A stretch of DNA of 64,000 nucleotides from Plasmodium relictum (lineage: Eukaryota; Apicomplexa; Aconoidasida; Haemosporida; Plasmodiidae): assembly GCF_900005765.1 (NCBI RefSeq), contig NC_041690.1, positions 2,170,001-2,234,000 on the forward strand. The letters are read 5' to 3'. Each line of letters starts with the position of its first letter. The first letter of the stretch is position 1. The position numbers and the translations under genes were made by a program. Shown piece after piece: positions 42,726-56,260 of this stretch. The notes under the pieces were generated by a model, which was given only the letters and a program-made list of their open reading frames with translations, was not told where the DNA came from and did not search any database.

Positions 42726-44241
42726 TTGATTTTTTTATTCAATTTCTTCTTTTTTTTTTATTACTTAATCTACAAAAAAAAAGGAAATAAAAATATGAAA
42801 TCAATATAAATATATTAAACAAATGTAAAGTATATATATAAAAATATTGAAAATATGCTTTATTTTAAAAAATTGTAATAAAATAAATAAAAACTTAGAT
42901 CATAATAAAATATAAGCAATAAAAAAAAAAAATATAAATATGTATCTTTATTAAAATCTTATACATAACATTATTCCTATATTATGAAAAAATATATAAA
43001 TAGTAATGACATATATAAATATATTATTGTAACTATTTTCATTTTTCTTATTTTTTTCTTTTTATTTTTTATAATTAAATAAGTCTGTGTATACAAAATT
43101 CAAATATCATCTTCCGTCTTATAATAAAATTTATATATAATTCAATTTTTAAATATATATATTTTATACACATAACTATAATTATATGCAAGCATATGAT
43201 TTAAAACGGGCATACAGTATTTTTTTTTTTTTTAACTACTCATTTTTTAATTATTTAAAACATACTTAAAGTAACAAATTTAATTACGGAAAGTTGTGAT
43301 ATAAGAAGTTAAGATTTAATTTTAATCTTCTCTTTAACCTTCTTTTTTCTTTTTTCCCCTTAATTTTTGTCTTATTTTTTTTTCTTTAAAGTGAATCTCT
43401 TATCTTTATTATTTATTCTCTCTATAATTTTAAATTTCTTATTTATTTTTTTTTTTTCTTGATAATGATTAATCTTCTTTTAAATTATGTTTTAACATCT
43501 GAATATTAAAGCAGAAAAAAAATTTTTTTATTTTCCTTTAACACATTAAAAATTTTATTTTAACGTACAGAATATATATACTACTAAAATTTTATGAAAT
43601 ATATATATATATATATATATATAATTTAAATGTTAATATTTTTATTATTTCAATCTCTTTATTATAAAAAAAAAATTTTTTTTTCCTTCTGTGGCTTCAT
43701 AAAATGAATATGTAATACTATAAATGTATATTAATTGAAATAAAGGAATATAATTTAAAAGAATGTGTGCATAAATATGAAAATTATATTAATATATGTA
43801 AAATTTATGATATTAAAAATTTGCATAAAATTATATTCAAATATATTGTTACATTTTAATCACTAAGAATGTGGCATGTATGATATTATTTATAATTTTT
43901 TTATAAGTTCAAATAAAATATAATATTATATATATAAAATATTTTTAAACAAAAAATTACGCATGGAAAAAATTAAAAATTCACTAAATATTTCTTAAGT
44001 TTTAATTTTTTTTTAATTCTTACATTTTATATAAATTTATATTTTATATTCATGAAAGTCTGCTTTTTTATAAATAAAAATCCAAAAAAAATATATTTTT
44101 TTACTATATTTTTAAAAAATCTATAAAAAAAGTAAAATAGTTATATAAAGAAATTTTTGCATCCTCATTCAAAAACTTAATTTTATATAAATAATTTCTT
44201 TTTTTGTTTATTTTATTTTAATTTCTATATATTTCTTTATA

Positions 44242-44272
<31 letters not shown>

Positions 44273-45948
44273 GAGTATATATAAAATTTACCTTAAAAAA
44301 AAAAATTCTTGTAATTAAATTGAGTATTCATGAAAAAAAAAATTTCAAAAAAAAAACAATAAAAAAATATATGTTACATTTTAAAAATTTTTTTACTTCA
44401 TGATTTGTATAAAACAATATCATCTAATTTTTTTTTTAACATAAAAAAATACTACTTAAGTAGTTATTTTTAAGAAATAACAAAAATTTTCAAACTTCAT
44501 AGATGTAACAAAATAAAATTTTTATTGGCGAATTTTATTTACTAAAAAAGATAAAACGTATAACATGAAAACATAGACTTTAAATGATTATGATTTATTT
44601 TTTTCTTTTAATTATTTAAGCGAAAATCTAATTTTTTTTTAATTTTAAATATTTGCTTAATTAAAATATAAAAGAAAAATTAAATTACATTTGCAACTTA
44701 TATTCTATAACCCTTTAAAATGTTGAAAGATACCTACATATATACATGCTTTAGTAATTTTTATGTAGTTATATAAATTTAAAAAAATAATAAAAAAACA
44801 AGAACGTTCTTTCATTTGAACAACTCTTGAAAGTTTATATCATAATTTTTTATTTTTATTTTATTCAAATGACTTATGCTTATTAAATTATTGGATATGT
44901 AAAAAAATAAAACTTCTACAAAAAATTCTTTATTTTTTATAATATCCTACTAATTTAAAAAGTAAAAAGATAAAGTTTTTTTTTTTTTAGAAATCGTAAT
45001 TATTAATTAAAAAAATATATATATATCATGAATATATTTATTTGTGTATTTTTCATGAGATGTAGATAAAATTATGTATATTTGGATTTTAAGTTGAATA
45101 TAAGAGTAATAAAAAATAGAATTATAAATATATTCTTTAAGAATCCTTTTTAATTAAAAGATGCTTTAAATAGAATGTTTGTGTTACCTAGTTTTTGATA
45201 AGGATAAATGTAGCTAACTGTAAAAGCACATTTTTAATTATAAAAACATAATTATTTTCATTTAAAATGAATAAACAAATGAGCCATAAATAAATATATA
45301 TATAATTAAGTTAATAAAATATATTATATATATATATATATATACATTGCGATTTTAGAAGTTTATTGAAAATATATAAAGTTGTAAATATATGTTAATA
45401 ATATTATCTTTGAATATACATAATTGTTTTCCAAAAAATACAAGATTATCATTTTAATTCATTATAAGCATTTCAGTATTATTGCTTTCTTCTATATTTC
45501 CTAAAATTAGTAAGATTTTAAAGTGGGTTGATAATTTTTTTAATAACTTCAATATATTTTACATATTCAAACATCTCTTATCATTACAATTTTTTATATA
45601 TTCTTGTTATTTTATTTTAAATTTTTTTTTTTTTGTTCAATTGCATAGAACTATTACTTTTTTTTACTATCCCAAATCTTAATAAAAAAATATATTGTAT
45701 GTATATTTTGTAAAGTTTTAAAGCTTATATAATTTGATATTTTATTTGATTTTGTTTAAAAAGTATTGTTTGAAAATGTTTTTTAATTTTATATAATTTT
45801 AAATTAATAATGCATACAACAACAAAAAAAAAAAAAATTAAAGGTGAAAATTATTAATGGATATATATATTCCTCTATAAATAATGATGAAATTCTATCA
45901 TTTTCTGTCAAACAATTTCTCTCATATATATATATATGTATAAGGGGA
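42726..45948. other. 3.2 kb tandem spacer, no gene seen
   Basis: Upstream side of PiT and downstream side of MPC2 (both minus). It contains pyrimidine-rich tracts at 43320-43470 that would be the 5' region of PiT, TA microsatellites near 43600, 44245 and 45325, and an AGAACGTTCT palindrome at about 44802-44811. The plus-strand open frame 45482-45682 is Phe/Ile/Tyr-biased and unsupported. No RNA gene found. Confidence 0.6.
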
Positions 45949-46457
45949 TTATTTTATTTCTTTTAAATTTTTCTTATTGTCCAATTCGAATTTTAATTTA
46001 CGGCATAGCAAAACACTTTGTACTAATGTATTGGTAGCATGACAAGAAAAGAGTAAGTAATTTTTTGGTTTAATTGAAAGAGCAAAACGCATAAATAACA
46101 TACTATAAACAGCTAAAACAGCTGTCATTTTCTCGGAAACGTATATTGGTGATTTCATTAAATCATTGCAACCTTTCATTAAAAAAAAAAAAAAGATTTA
46201 TATTTATTATGAAATAGTAAAACTCATATATAATTTTGTTAATATATTTAGAAATAAAATTTATATAATATGAAGAATTAAAAATATATTTCAAATACAT
46301 TATTTAATGATTTTAATAAAATTAAAATCCATTTAAAATATAGAAAAAATTTACCAGCAATTACAAAACCCCAATTTGCCAAAGGTGCCCAGAACATAAT
46401 GCTAAATGCATTAGATTTAATATTGTTATAAAGCAATTTAAATTTCGACATATTCAT
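45949..46457 (-). CDS. MPC2: Mitochondrial pyruvate carrier subunit 2, two exons
   Basis: Subunit of the heteromeric carrier that moves pyruvate across the inner mitochondrial membrane. Exons in reading order: 46355-46457 and 45949-46172, phase 1 (donor GTAAAT, acceptor GAAAG), giving 108 residues. The assembled N-terminus MNMSKFKLLYNNIKSNAFSIMFWAPLANWGFVIAGCNDLMKSP fits the family pattern FWAP-x-x-x-W-G-x-V-x-A-G-x-x-D. LAVYSMLFMRFALSIKPKNYLLFSCHATNTLVQ matches the second and third helices, including the conserved R-x(5-6)-P-K-N motif. A second ATG two codons downstream (46451) could also start. Whether it is MPC1 or MPC2 rests on the PKN motif and remembered gene order. Confidence 0.9.
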
Positions 46458-49400
46458 ATATATGTAATTAATTTTATTTTATTGTTTTTTTTTTTCTATA
46501 AATATATTATGAAGGCTTATATGAACATAAATTGTAAAAAGTATGTCTCATACATACAAATATTTAATATTAATACATAAGTTTATATGTTAAATAGTAT
46601 TGAAGAAATATATTTTTTTATTCATGAATAATATTTTAATATTAAAAATATATACATATGTAAAGGAAAAATGCTGCAAAAGTATAAATGATATTATAAT
46701 TTGTATCAGTTCTCTTAAAAAAAAAATAAAATTAAAATATATTAAATAAAATAAACTCTAAGAAAAAAATATTTGATTTCTATTAAAAATGTGAAAAAAA
46801 AAAAGAAAAAAGAGTGGAGTGTATTCTTAATTTTAATAAAAATATTAAAATCTATTAATAATTATTATTTTCATAATAATATATTGCTTAATAATTATAA
46901 AGCTATAAAAAAAAAAAAAAAGAAAAAGAAAAAATTAAGTAAATTTTGAAATTTTAATTATTTTATTTTTTTTTTTATCTTTATTTTTTTTTTTTTTTGT
47001 GTTGTACACCAAAGTGTGTTAAAATTTTTTATTATATTAAAAAAAAATACAAAGAAAAATTTTATGAGAAATATATGCCAAAAAAAAAAGTTTAATAATT
47101 CATATTATAACCTAAAGCATTCTCTTTACAAAATTAAAAATATACTACCAGTATGTTAGCTAAGATTCAATAAGAAAAAAATAAAACAATATATAAATGG
47201 ATATTTTTTACTTCAATATTCTAATTAATCTACAAAAATAAAAGTTCAAACCTTATATAACTAGGGCATATTTACTTTATTATATGTGCGTAAAATTTTT
47301 TTTTAGTATGTTTAAATAATTTATTCTTTTATATCCTAAAATTATCCAAAAAAATTTAAGAGATATAAAAATAATTATATTAAAGATTTTTCTGCACTTC
47401 TTATTTTATTTAATTACCTAATTTAAATAATAATTGAAAATTAAATTAAAATTTTTATACTTAAGTATTATCTTTTTATTCTTCCTTTATAGAGAACATC
47501 TCCAAAGCATTAATATATATAAAAATGAATTAGATAATAAAATTATATTAGAAGAATAATTAAAATATATTTTTTAATGATCTAAAACCATTACATATTT
47601 TATTTTACTACATTAATGTATTATTTTAAAGTTATCCTTTAAATTACTAGTATGCTTTGAAAAATTAAAAAAGCATTTAGCGCTATATTAAAATTTGCAA
47701 ATGAAGGAAAGAATTTAATTCTATTAATAAATTTAAACAAAAAAAATGTTAATAAAAGAGTAATAAATTTTGTATATTTATATTAACTTTAATATATATA
47801 GTAAAAAATATATAAATCATTCCACTGCATATATGTTTTTTACAAATGTGTTAAATACTTAAGAGCATCTAAATTCATTTTTCTCTTATTATTATTTACC
47901 ATTAATAAATAATTTTTGTAGTAAATAATTTCTAAACTTAGTAAAGAGATTCGCATACGTTGAAAAAAAAAAAAATAATAATAAAAATAAATGTATATAA
48001 GAAAGATAGTAATAACAGTTTTAATGATATATAAATTTGTTGGTGTAAATTTTTATTTTATGCATTTTCTAAAAGATATTTTATGTTTAAACTAAAAAAT
48101 CCAAACAAAATTCTTTTTAAAAAGACTTATTTTTTAATGTTGTACAAAAATTCCAAAATGTATTGCTAAAAAGTATATGTTTTACTTTTTATTATGACAA
48201 AATTTATATAAAGAAATTATAAAAATATATGTATTTTTTTCTCTTTTTATTTCTTTTATATAATTACACTTTTATTTTTATATTTATCTCTTAAAATTTA
48301 GTTATTTATGTTTCAAACGAAAAAAAAGAGAAAAAATGTATATATAAAATATGCACTTATTAAGGAATAAGTAAATTATTGTATCTGTACGTGTAATATA
48401 TTTTTTTTATAATTGTGTATAATAAAACTAATTAAAAAAAAAATACAAAAGAAATATAAAAATGTATATTATTTAATAAAGAAAAAAATTAAAAATACAT
48501 AAGAAAAAATAAAAAAAAGAATTCAACAAAAAAATTAATAAGAATATAAAAAAAAATTGATAATAAAATTTAAGAAAAAATAACGAAAAATATGAAAATT
48601 ACATATACCATGATTTTTTAGGTTTTACCTTTTTTTACTTTTTCTTTAAATTTTTTGTATTGTTTTAATTTACATTTACATTTTTATTTTTTTCTTATAT
48701 ATTAAAATTTTTAATAATTTGCTCTTCACAATTTATATTTAACTTTTTTTTCCTTTTCTAAATGAAAATATCTATTATTTTTTAAAAGTAATAATTTTAT
48801 TATTGCTTTTGATATTAAATATATTTTTTATAATAAATTTCATGAATACATTTTTTAGTTAATTAAAATAATTAGAAGATAATTCAAAAGTTTATAAATT
48901 ACAAAATGAAACAGTTCGGAAGATAGTTTAAAAATTCTATTAATTATTAATATATTTCTTATTAATTATTTTTTTATAACATTATTTGCATTTATTTAAA
49001 TATTGTTTCATACACACCTTTTTTATACATGAAAATTCTTATTGATTTGTTTTATCAAAAGGTCGAAATATATGTATATATAAAGGAAAATAAAATATAA
49101 AAAAAAAATTTATTATAAATAAATGTAAAAATAAACAAATAAAAAAAACAAACAAAAAGATAAATAATTTAACAGAAAACTTTAAAATATTATTGTAGAA
49201 TTAGAAAATAGAAACTAAAAAGATAATACATTTATAATATCTTTTGTTTTTAATTTCATATAATCTATTAATTTTTTTGTTTTCTCAAAAGATAGTAAAA
49301 AAAAATTAAAAGCAAAAATATTTATAACAATATTCTTTTTATGTATTAATAAGACAAATTTTTAACAAAAACTTTATATCACATTAGCTTTTTTTTAATA

Positions 49401-49538
49401 TATTTGACATTCTAAATTGTATTTTAAGTAATTTCATTATTTTATTCTTATTGTATAAATTCAATGCATTCATTTTTTTTTATGTAGTTTCAATTATGAA
49501 CTTGTTTTATTTTTTATTATTTTTTTTTTAATAGAAAA
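46458..49538. other. 3 kb divergent spacer, no gene seen
   Basis: Between the start codons of MPC2 (minus) and Rab11b (plus); both promoters must lie here. Very AT-rich, with homopolymers and TA runs. I found no open frame or RNA gene. Confidence 0.6.
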
Positions 49539-50661
49539 ATGTCAAATGAAGAATATGATCATCTTTATAAAATAATTTTAGTTGGAGATGCAACTGTGGG
49601 TAAAATAAATAAATCTATTCATATATTATAAATATGAAATATATATATATCCTTTTTCTTATTATATTTTGAAATTTATTAATTTTTTTATTTTTTATTC
49701 TTTATTATTATGTTTATGTTTATCATTTTTTAATTGTGAAGGTAAAACACACTTATTGTCAAGATATATAAGAGGTTCTCTTCCTAGTGTTGCAAAAGCA
49801 ACAATTGGTAAAACTAACAATTATAAATTAATATATTCAACAAAAAAAAAAAATATATTATATAAGCAAATATATATCTTTATAAATTAATTATTTAGCT
49901 ATCTTTCTATTTATATTTTTTTTTTTTAGGTGTTGAATTTGCTACTAGAACTATCCCATTAGCGGTAGGAGGAACAGTAAAAGCCCAGGTAATTTTTGTT
50001 TATGAAGTTACAATATTAATAAATTTTTTTTTTGTATATTTTTATACTCATATTTTTTTTCCTTTTTGCATATAGATATGGGATACTGCTGGGCAAGAAA
50101 GATATAGAAGTATAACAAGTGCTCATTATAGAAGAAGTGCTGGAGCTATATTAGTATATGATATAACAAAAAAAAAGACGTTTTTAAGCATTTCTAAATG
50201 GTTAGAAGAAATTAGACAAAATGCTGAAAAAGATATTGTAATTATGCTAGTTGGTAATAAAGTAGATCTTACTGAACAGGATGAAAGTAAAAGAAAAGTA
50301 AGCATATATATATGTTCTTATTTTAAATACTATTTATATTTTTTTATAAATAATAAGAATTAAAAAATTTTCAATTTAGGTTACATATGAGCAAGGAGCT
50401 AGTTTTGCAAGAGAAAACAATCTATTTTTTGCTGAGGCATCAGCTGTATCCAAATTAAATGTAAAGCATATATTTGAAAGTTTATTACAAGAAATATATA
50501 ATAATAGATTAAAAAGTAATAACGGAAGTTTTAGTAATAGAAGCAATGCTACATGTGAAAATGCAATACAATTGACTAAGGCTCAAAGTGTTATAAAGTT
50601 AAATGATATAAATGAAAATGAAAGTGAAGATGATAATAAAAATAAAATGAGATGCTGTTAA
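49539..50661 (+). CDS. RAB11B: Rab11b-type small GTPase, five exons
   Basis: Small GTPase of the Rab family. Exons 49539-49599, 49742-49807, 49930-49988, 50076-50297 and 50380-50661; all GT-AG, phases 1, 1, 0, 0, giving 229 residues. Nucleotide-binding motifs are complete: GDATVGKT (G1, about residues 16-23), switch I with [25 protein letters not shown] (G3, residues 64-76), VGNKVDLTE (G4) and AEASAVSK (G5, in place of the usual ETSAK). The catalytic Gln in WDTAGQE is intact. The C-terminus ends in CC, a double geranylgeranylation signal. An approximately 35-residue Asn/Ser-rich variable region precedes it. Rab11 family members in apicomplexans serve recycling/secretory traffic and inner membrane complex biogenesis (family knowledge). 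The b paralogue is inferred from gene order and sequence divergence. Confidence 0.92.
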
Positions 50662-52744
50662 ATTAAATGATATTGCGTATAAATAGATACCTCCTAAGTA
50701 AAAATTGAAAAAAAGAGAAAAAAGAAGGAAATAAAAAACAAAATAAAATAGGAAAAATTACTAATATAGAAATTTCATTAATTTATATATTTATATAATG
50801 TTTATCAAATGAATTGTTTGAAAAGTAACATAATAATATATTAATTTTTTGATTTTTTATAATAAATTTTTTTTATATTTCTATATATTTGTCTAACCTC
50901 GTTGTTATGCATCTACTTTTATTTTCACTTTTTATTGAGAAATATATTTCATTTATTTCTTTATTTATTTGTTCTATATTCTCTATATTCCTATTTTTAC
51001 TTTTTTTTTTTTTTTTTTGTCATAAAGTTACATTAATATATTTATTTATTTCCAAATTTTTTCAAGTACTGTTCTGAAGTTCATTTAGATATTCATTTAT
51101 ATAAACTTTCATTCTTTCTCCCTTTTCCATTTCCTTTTTTTTTTCTTTTTTTAACTTATTTTTACCGCTTTTTTATATTTAAATAAATTTTTAGCTATTT
51201 CTGAAATTAAAATGAATATTTAAATATAATGAATTATTTTTGTTTATATTAACTCGTATTCTTAAAAATTAATTTTTTTTTCAAAATATATAAAAATTCA
51301 ATTTTCTAATAAATTATCAGTAGGTTTCTATTTAAAATTTTTACTTATTAAAATATAAAATTAAATTAACATTTATTAGCTTAAGAATACCACCGAAATG
51401 AGAAATAACGTAATTTTCAAGAAGTAAAAACGTTTACTTTACATTCTTATTGAAATTGAACATACAAGAAATATTAAATAGATTTTAGATTTTTCATTTG
51501 CTTATTTATTAATAAACTTTCTTATTTATGTAGAGTAATAGAGCAATTAATAAAAAAAAAATGTGGGGAAAAAAAAATAAATTAATATTATTATGGTAAA
51601 TATAAAAGATTAAATATAATAATTAAAAAAAAAATAATATATATTAAAATAGTTTTAAAGTTCTACGTTTGTATTTAAGCATAAAATTATTTACCTTGTT
51701 TTTTATATTTCATAACTAGATATTTTTAAATAAACATTATAATTCGTTAACATTTTACTATTTATTTACTACATTTATATATATATATATATATATTTTT
51801 TTTATTTATATAATAAAAAAGTATTCGTATAATTAAAATATTTGAACATCATAATGTTATAATAATTCATATATATATTTTTTCTTTTTAATATTTTTAT
51901 ACTTTACAAGAAATTTTTAAACACTTTCGGTTATATATATATATTTTTTTATTGAAATTATAAAACAACATTCTATTTAAAATTAAGTTTTTAACAATTT
52001 TTATTTTTTGTCATGTAAAATTCAAAATAGTAAATGTATTTATAAACTAGTATTTTAATTTTTTTCCTTATCTTTTTTCAATTTTATTATTTTAATTTAA
52101 AAAAAATTTTTAAGTTTTTTTAATATACATATTTTCTTGAAGAAAAATATAACTTTTTTGTTGTAATTTTCATTTATTTTTAAAATTTATTACAGTCCTT
52201 TTTTTTTTTTAGTTTTATCCTTGCTTTATTTGCTTAAACATATAAATATGTTTTTTTTTTATGGTTAATGATTTATTACAATTTAGATTAAAAAAAAAAA
52301 TAAAATACGATATTTAAATTTATTATGAAAATTAAATTATATTTAAATAAAAAGGCAAAAACTTCATTCAAAGTTCTATTAATATCTTTTGCTTTTTATT
52401 CAGTACAAATTTATAAAGCATATATGTATATATATATATATATATTTTTTTTTTTTATATTTTTGTTTATTACCATTAAATAATTATATGCAAGTGTATG
52501 TATTATGATCCTATTTTTTTTATAATATTATATTATAATTAATATTATATTAACCATTTTAAGAAATAAATTAATCATATTGTTTCCTTCTTACTTAAAA
52601 ATAAATAAATATATATGTATATGTATGTATCTATATATATTTATGTATTGATACATAGATAGATAGATAGATATATACATATACATATATATATAAGTTT
52701 AAAAAAAGAATAATAAATTTACATATAAAATTATTTAAAAAAAA
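50662..52744. other. Intergenic spacer with TAGA microsatellite
   Basis: Between Rab11b and DBR1, same strand. It holds a less AT-rich patch at about 51376-51460 with hairpin AGTAAA-AACG-TTTACT, TA runs near 51778 and 52430, and a TAGA tetranucleotide repeat at 52655-52672 just upstream of the DBR1 gene. The open frame 50889-51077 is Phe/Ile/Ser-biased and unsupported. Confidence 0.6.
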
Positions 52745-54598
52745 ATGATTATAGCTATTGTAGGTTGCACACACGGAGAATTGAATTTAATTTATTCAAC
52801 TTTAAACAAAATAGAAGAAGAAAATAATTTTAAAGTGGATTTATTAATTTGTTGTGGGGATTTTGAGTGTGTAAGAAATAGTGTAGATAATGAATGCTTA
52901 AATGTCCCAAACAAATATAAAAAAGAAGAAAATGATTTTAAAGATTATTATACAGGAAAAAAAAAAGCAAAAGTGTTAACAATATTTGTTGGTGGAAATC
53001 ATGAAGCTATGAATGTATTAAAACAATTATATTATGGTGGATGGGTAGCACCTAATATTTATTTTTTAGGATATTCTAATGTTCACAATATAAATAATTT
53101 AAGAATAGGTAACCTTAGTGGAATATATAAAAAATATAATTATTATAAAAAATATTGTGAATGGTATCCTTATAACGAGCTAACTAAGGTGAGTGCTTAT
53201 CACATTCGTAAATATGAAATAGAAAAATTAAAATTAATAAAAGAAAAAATGGATATTGTGATTACACATGATTGGCCAAACAATATTGAAAAGCATGGAG
53301 ATATAAATGATTTGTTAAGAAGAAAATATCATTTTCAATCTGATATTTATAATAATACATTGGGTAATCCACATACGGAGATTTTATTAAATAAATTAAA
53401 GCCTCAATTTTGGTTCGCTTCTCATTTACATGTTAAATATTCTGCCATTTATTTACATAATGACCAAACTAACTATACAAGATTTCTTTCATTAGATAAA
53501 GCACAACCACATAAACATTTTTTACAAATTTTAAATATTGAAAAAAAAAATGATATTGTATATCTTAATTTTAATCATTTGTCTAATCTTAATACTGATA
53601 ATCAAAATGTCAAAAATAACAATACTTACAATCAAGATGGTAAAAATTCAGAAAATATAAAAAATTCGCAAAAAGAAGATATACTGTTAGAGAAGAATGA
53701 AAATGCTGATTTCAATAATGAGAATAGTTCTACTGATAATACTAATAATAATTATGAAATAAAATTAAAAGAAGATAATGAAAATTGTCAAGAAAAGGAG
53801 TCCTTTTCAAATGAAAATAAAAATTATGAAAAAGAAAAATTAATTAAAAGTAAAGAAAGTGAAATAAAAGAAGAAAATAAACAGCAAATAGAAGAAATAG
53901 AAATAAAGGAGAAAAATAAAAAGGAAATAATAAAAGAAGATGAAGTAATAATAGAAGAAGAAATAAATAAAGATGAAGATAATTATAAGGAACGGGAAGC
54001 AACAAAAAAAGAACAAGAACAGGAGCAAGAACAAAAACAAGAAAATGAAATAAAAAAGGAAAAAGAAGAAAATGAAGAGAAGGAAGTAGATGATATAAAA
54101 AATTGCGAAAATATTAATTTTAATAATAAAAAAGAAAGCAAAATGAAAAATGAAGATTTTAAATTAGATTATAAGAATGAGGATTCAGTAGAAGATAAAT
54201 GTTATATATGTTATGACTTAGAATGGCTTGCTATTTTAAAAGCAAATCATCACTTCATTTCAATTAGTAGTGTTAAAGATTATAATTTAGAAGACTTGAA
54301 GTATCCAACAAAAGAAGATTTTCAATTTGTTGAAAATAAGTTAAAGAATTTAGATAAGATAACAGTTGACGATAAGGATTATTTTTTAGTTCACGGTTAT
54401 AATAAACCAAATTATAAAAATTTATATGAACAACGACAACTCTTTTTAAAGCGATTTGAATTGGAAGAATTAAATATTTATAATGAATGCGAAATAAATT
54501 TTTTTAACGAAGAAATAAAATTACTAGAATCAACAAAAAAGGATGAAGATTTAAATGAACAAAATGAGGTTAGGTTAAGTTTGAATAACCAAACTTAG
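52745..54598 (+). CDS. DBR1: RNA lariat debranching enzyme DBR1 with a long charged insertion
   Basis: Metallophosphoesterase that hydrolyses the 2'-5' branch bond of excised intron lariats. Single exon, 617 residues. Metal-binding motifs are all present: GCTHGE (C8, H10; Cys in place of the usual first Asp, as in other DBR1s), CCGDFEC (D39), GGNHE (N85/H86), THDWP (H175) and SHLHVKY (H227/H229). The DBR1-specific region around WYPYNELTKVSAYHIR follows the fourth metal motif as expected. The C-terminal DBR1 domain restarts at YDLEWLAILKANHHF (about residue 494). Between them, at about 283-485, sits a disordered Asn/Lys/Glu-rich insertion of about 200 residues, in a place where other DBR1 proteins have only a few residues. 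It works downstream of the spliceosome that contains the U6 RNA of this window. Confidence 0.96.
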   Translation: MIIAIVGCTHGELNLIYSTLNKIEEENNFKVDLLICCGDFECVRNSVDNECLNVPNKYKKEENDFKDYYTGKKKAKVLTIFVGGNHEAMNVLKQLYYGGWVAPNIYFLGYSNVHNINNLRIGNLSGIYKKYNYYKKYCEWYPYNELTKVSAYHIRKYEIEKLKLIKEKMDIVITHDWPNNIEKHGDINDLLRRKYHFQSDIYNNTLGNPHTEILLNKLKPQFWFASHLHVKYSAIYLHNDQTNYTRFLSLDKAQPHKHFLQILNIEKKNDIVYLNFNHLSNLNTDNQNVKNNNTYNQDGKNSENIKNSQKEDILLEKNENADFNNENSSTDNTNNNYEIKLKEDNENCQEKESFSNENKNYEKEKLIKSKESEIKEENKQQIEEIEIKEKNKKEIIKEDEVIIEEEINKDEDNYKEREATKKEQEQEQEQKQENEIKKEKEENEEKEVDDIKNCENINFNNKKESKMKNEDFKLDYKNEDSVEDKCYICYDLEWLAILKANHHFISISSVKDYNLEDLKYPTKEDFQFVENKLKNLDKITVDDKDYFLVHGYNKPNYKNLYEQRQLFLKRFELEELNIYNECEINFFNEEIKLLESTKKDEDLNEQNEVRLSLNNQT

Positions 54599-56260
54599 AG
54601 ATTGAAAATTATAAGCAAATGTTACTTTCTTTGCCTTTTTTTTATCATATAAATTGTTTCTTTTTTTTTTATAATATCTTTAGTATACATATATATATTT
54701 CTTATAATAGTACGTTATGATTTTTTTTTGTCAATAAAAATCATATTTTATATATGTATCTTTTATTAAATTTTTTATTTTTTTTTATGAACTAAAAATT
54801 AAAATTTTACTTTAATATATATATGCAAAGAAAATTGAATAAATAAATGTTTATATATTTTACTTTCATTATTTACTATATATATATATGGATATATAGG
54901 TATATTTATAGGACATATTTATTAATGTTTTTCTTTAAATTTTTTTATTTTTTATTTTATAGTATAATAATTTGTTATTAAAATATTTTAATGATAAATA
55001 AAAAATAAAATAAAATGAAATAAAATTATCTATTTATTCTTAATTTTCCTTTTTCATTTTTAATATTTATTTTTGTTCCAATTTCTTTTTTTTTATATTG
55101 GGATAAAAATAAGTCTATTATTAAATAATTAAAATACCAAAATTATTTAAATATATTATTTGATATATATATATATATATGTATTTATATAATTTTAATA
55201 AGTTTTTATTGTTACTCATTTTTTTTTTTTTTATATAAAATAAAACATTAATAATTTCATTAATTTATAGTAAAGCGATTGCTAATATATTTATGTACCA
55301 TGAAATTTTTTATAAAATTTAAGCAACTTATCTTGAAGATTATACATTTTTAAATTTATTTTTATAAATAACTCCTTTTAATATTTATCTTCCTTTTATT
55401 TTATTCAAAATTTATATAAAATTTTATAGATAATAAAATAAACAATAAAAAAAATATCATTAGCAAAGACAATAATTTTGCTTTAATATTAAACTGAATA
55501 AAATGAGATAAAATAATAAGTAGAAATATATAATTTTTTTTTAATCTATAAAAATAAGTACTATAAATTTAATCTCCTATGTATATAGGCTAAAAAGATA
55601 TTTACTAGTTGTATGAATACCACTAAATATATTAACAATTTGCAAATCTTTTAAATATTTACCCTTTTTTTTTCTCTTTTTCTTTTTGAATGTGTATTTA
55701 CATCTTTTTTTTTTTTTTTTTTTTAGCATACAACTGCGAAAAAATATGCAGAAATATTTCATTCACATGTATCACCATGAAAAAAAAAAATAAAATGATT
55801 AAAAAAAATTAAAAATAACTTATGTGCATACACATTGTAATTCTGTAAATACATGTATTTATTAATTACTTATACCATAAACAATATAAAAAAGCAAAAT
55901 ATAAAGAATATAGGTGCTTTCTTTTAAAATAAATTCTACAATATTTTTTATTTTTTTATTTTTTATATTTGTCTTTATATCTAAAACAATTTTCATATTG
56001 ATATATATAATTTTGTGCCATATTAAAAGAAAAAAAAATAAAATTTTTATATATAATAACCACATTTAGAAATATTCTATTTTTTATTTAGAAGGTATTT
56101 TTGACATATATGTAGTAATTCAAATTGGCAATATTATTTAAAATAATATCAAAAAATTTTTTAGTGATGAATATTTTATAAAAAAATAAAGAAATCTTAG
56201 TTTCTTCTTCTAGATAGATGCCCATTGTATTTCTCATTTCTTTTTCTTTTTTTGTTAAAT
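54599..56260. other. Intergenic spacer with a possible 3' splice site
   Basis: Between DBR1 and the IN-box protein. No accepted open frame; two short minus-strand frames (55577-55762, 55862-56065) are compositionally random. The sequence TTTCTTCTTCTAG ending at 56213 is a strong-looking splice acceptor about 48 bases before the chosen ATG of the next gene, so a 5' UTR intron or an extra upstream exon is possible. Confidence 0.5.

Noticed and set aside
45482..45682. 66-codon plus-strand ORF downstream of MPC2
   Set aside because: Random AT composition, no conserved motif, no splice context.
45886..45925. ATGATGA box C-like sequence near MPC2
   Set aside because: No CTGA box within snoRNA distance; the sequence forms only a small AATGAT/ATCATT hairpin.
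49669..49890. 73-codon ORF starting before Rab11b exon 2
   Set aside because: It is intron sequence read through into exon 2 (GKTHLLSRY); the true gene uses the splice sites listed.
52655..52672. TAGA tetranucleotide repeat as a regulatory element
   Set aside because: A short microsatellite of a kind common in this genome; no evidence of function.
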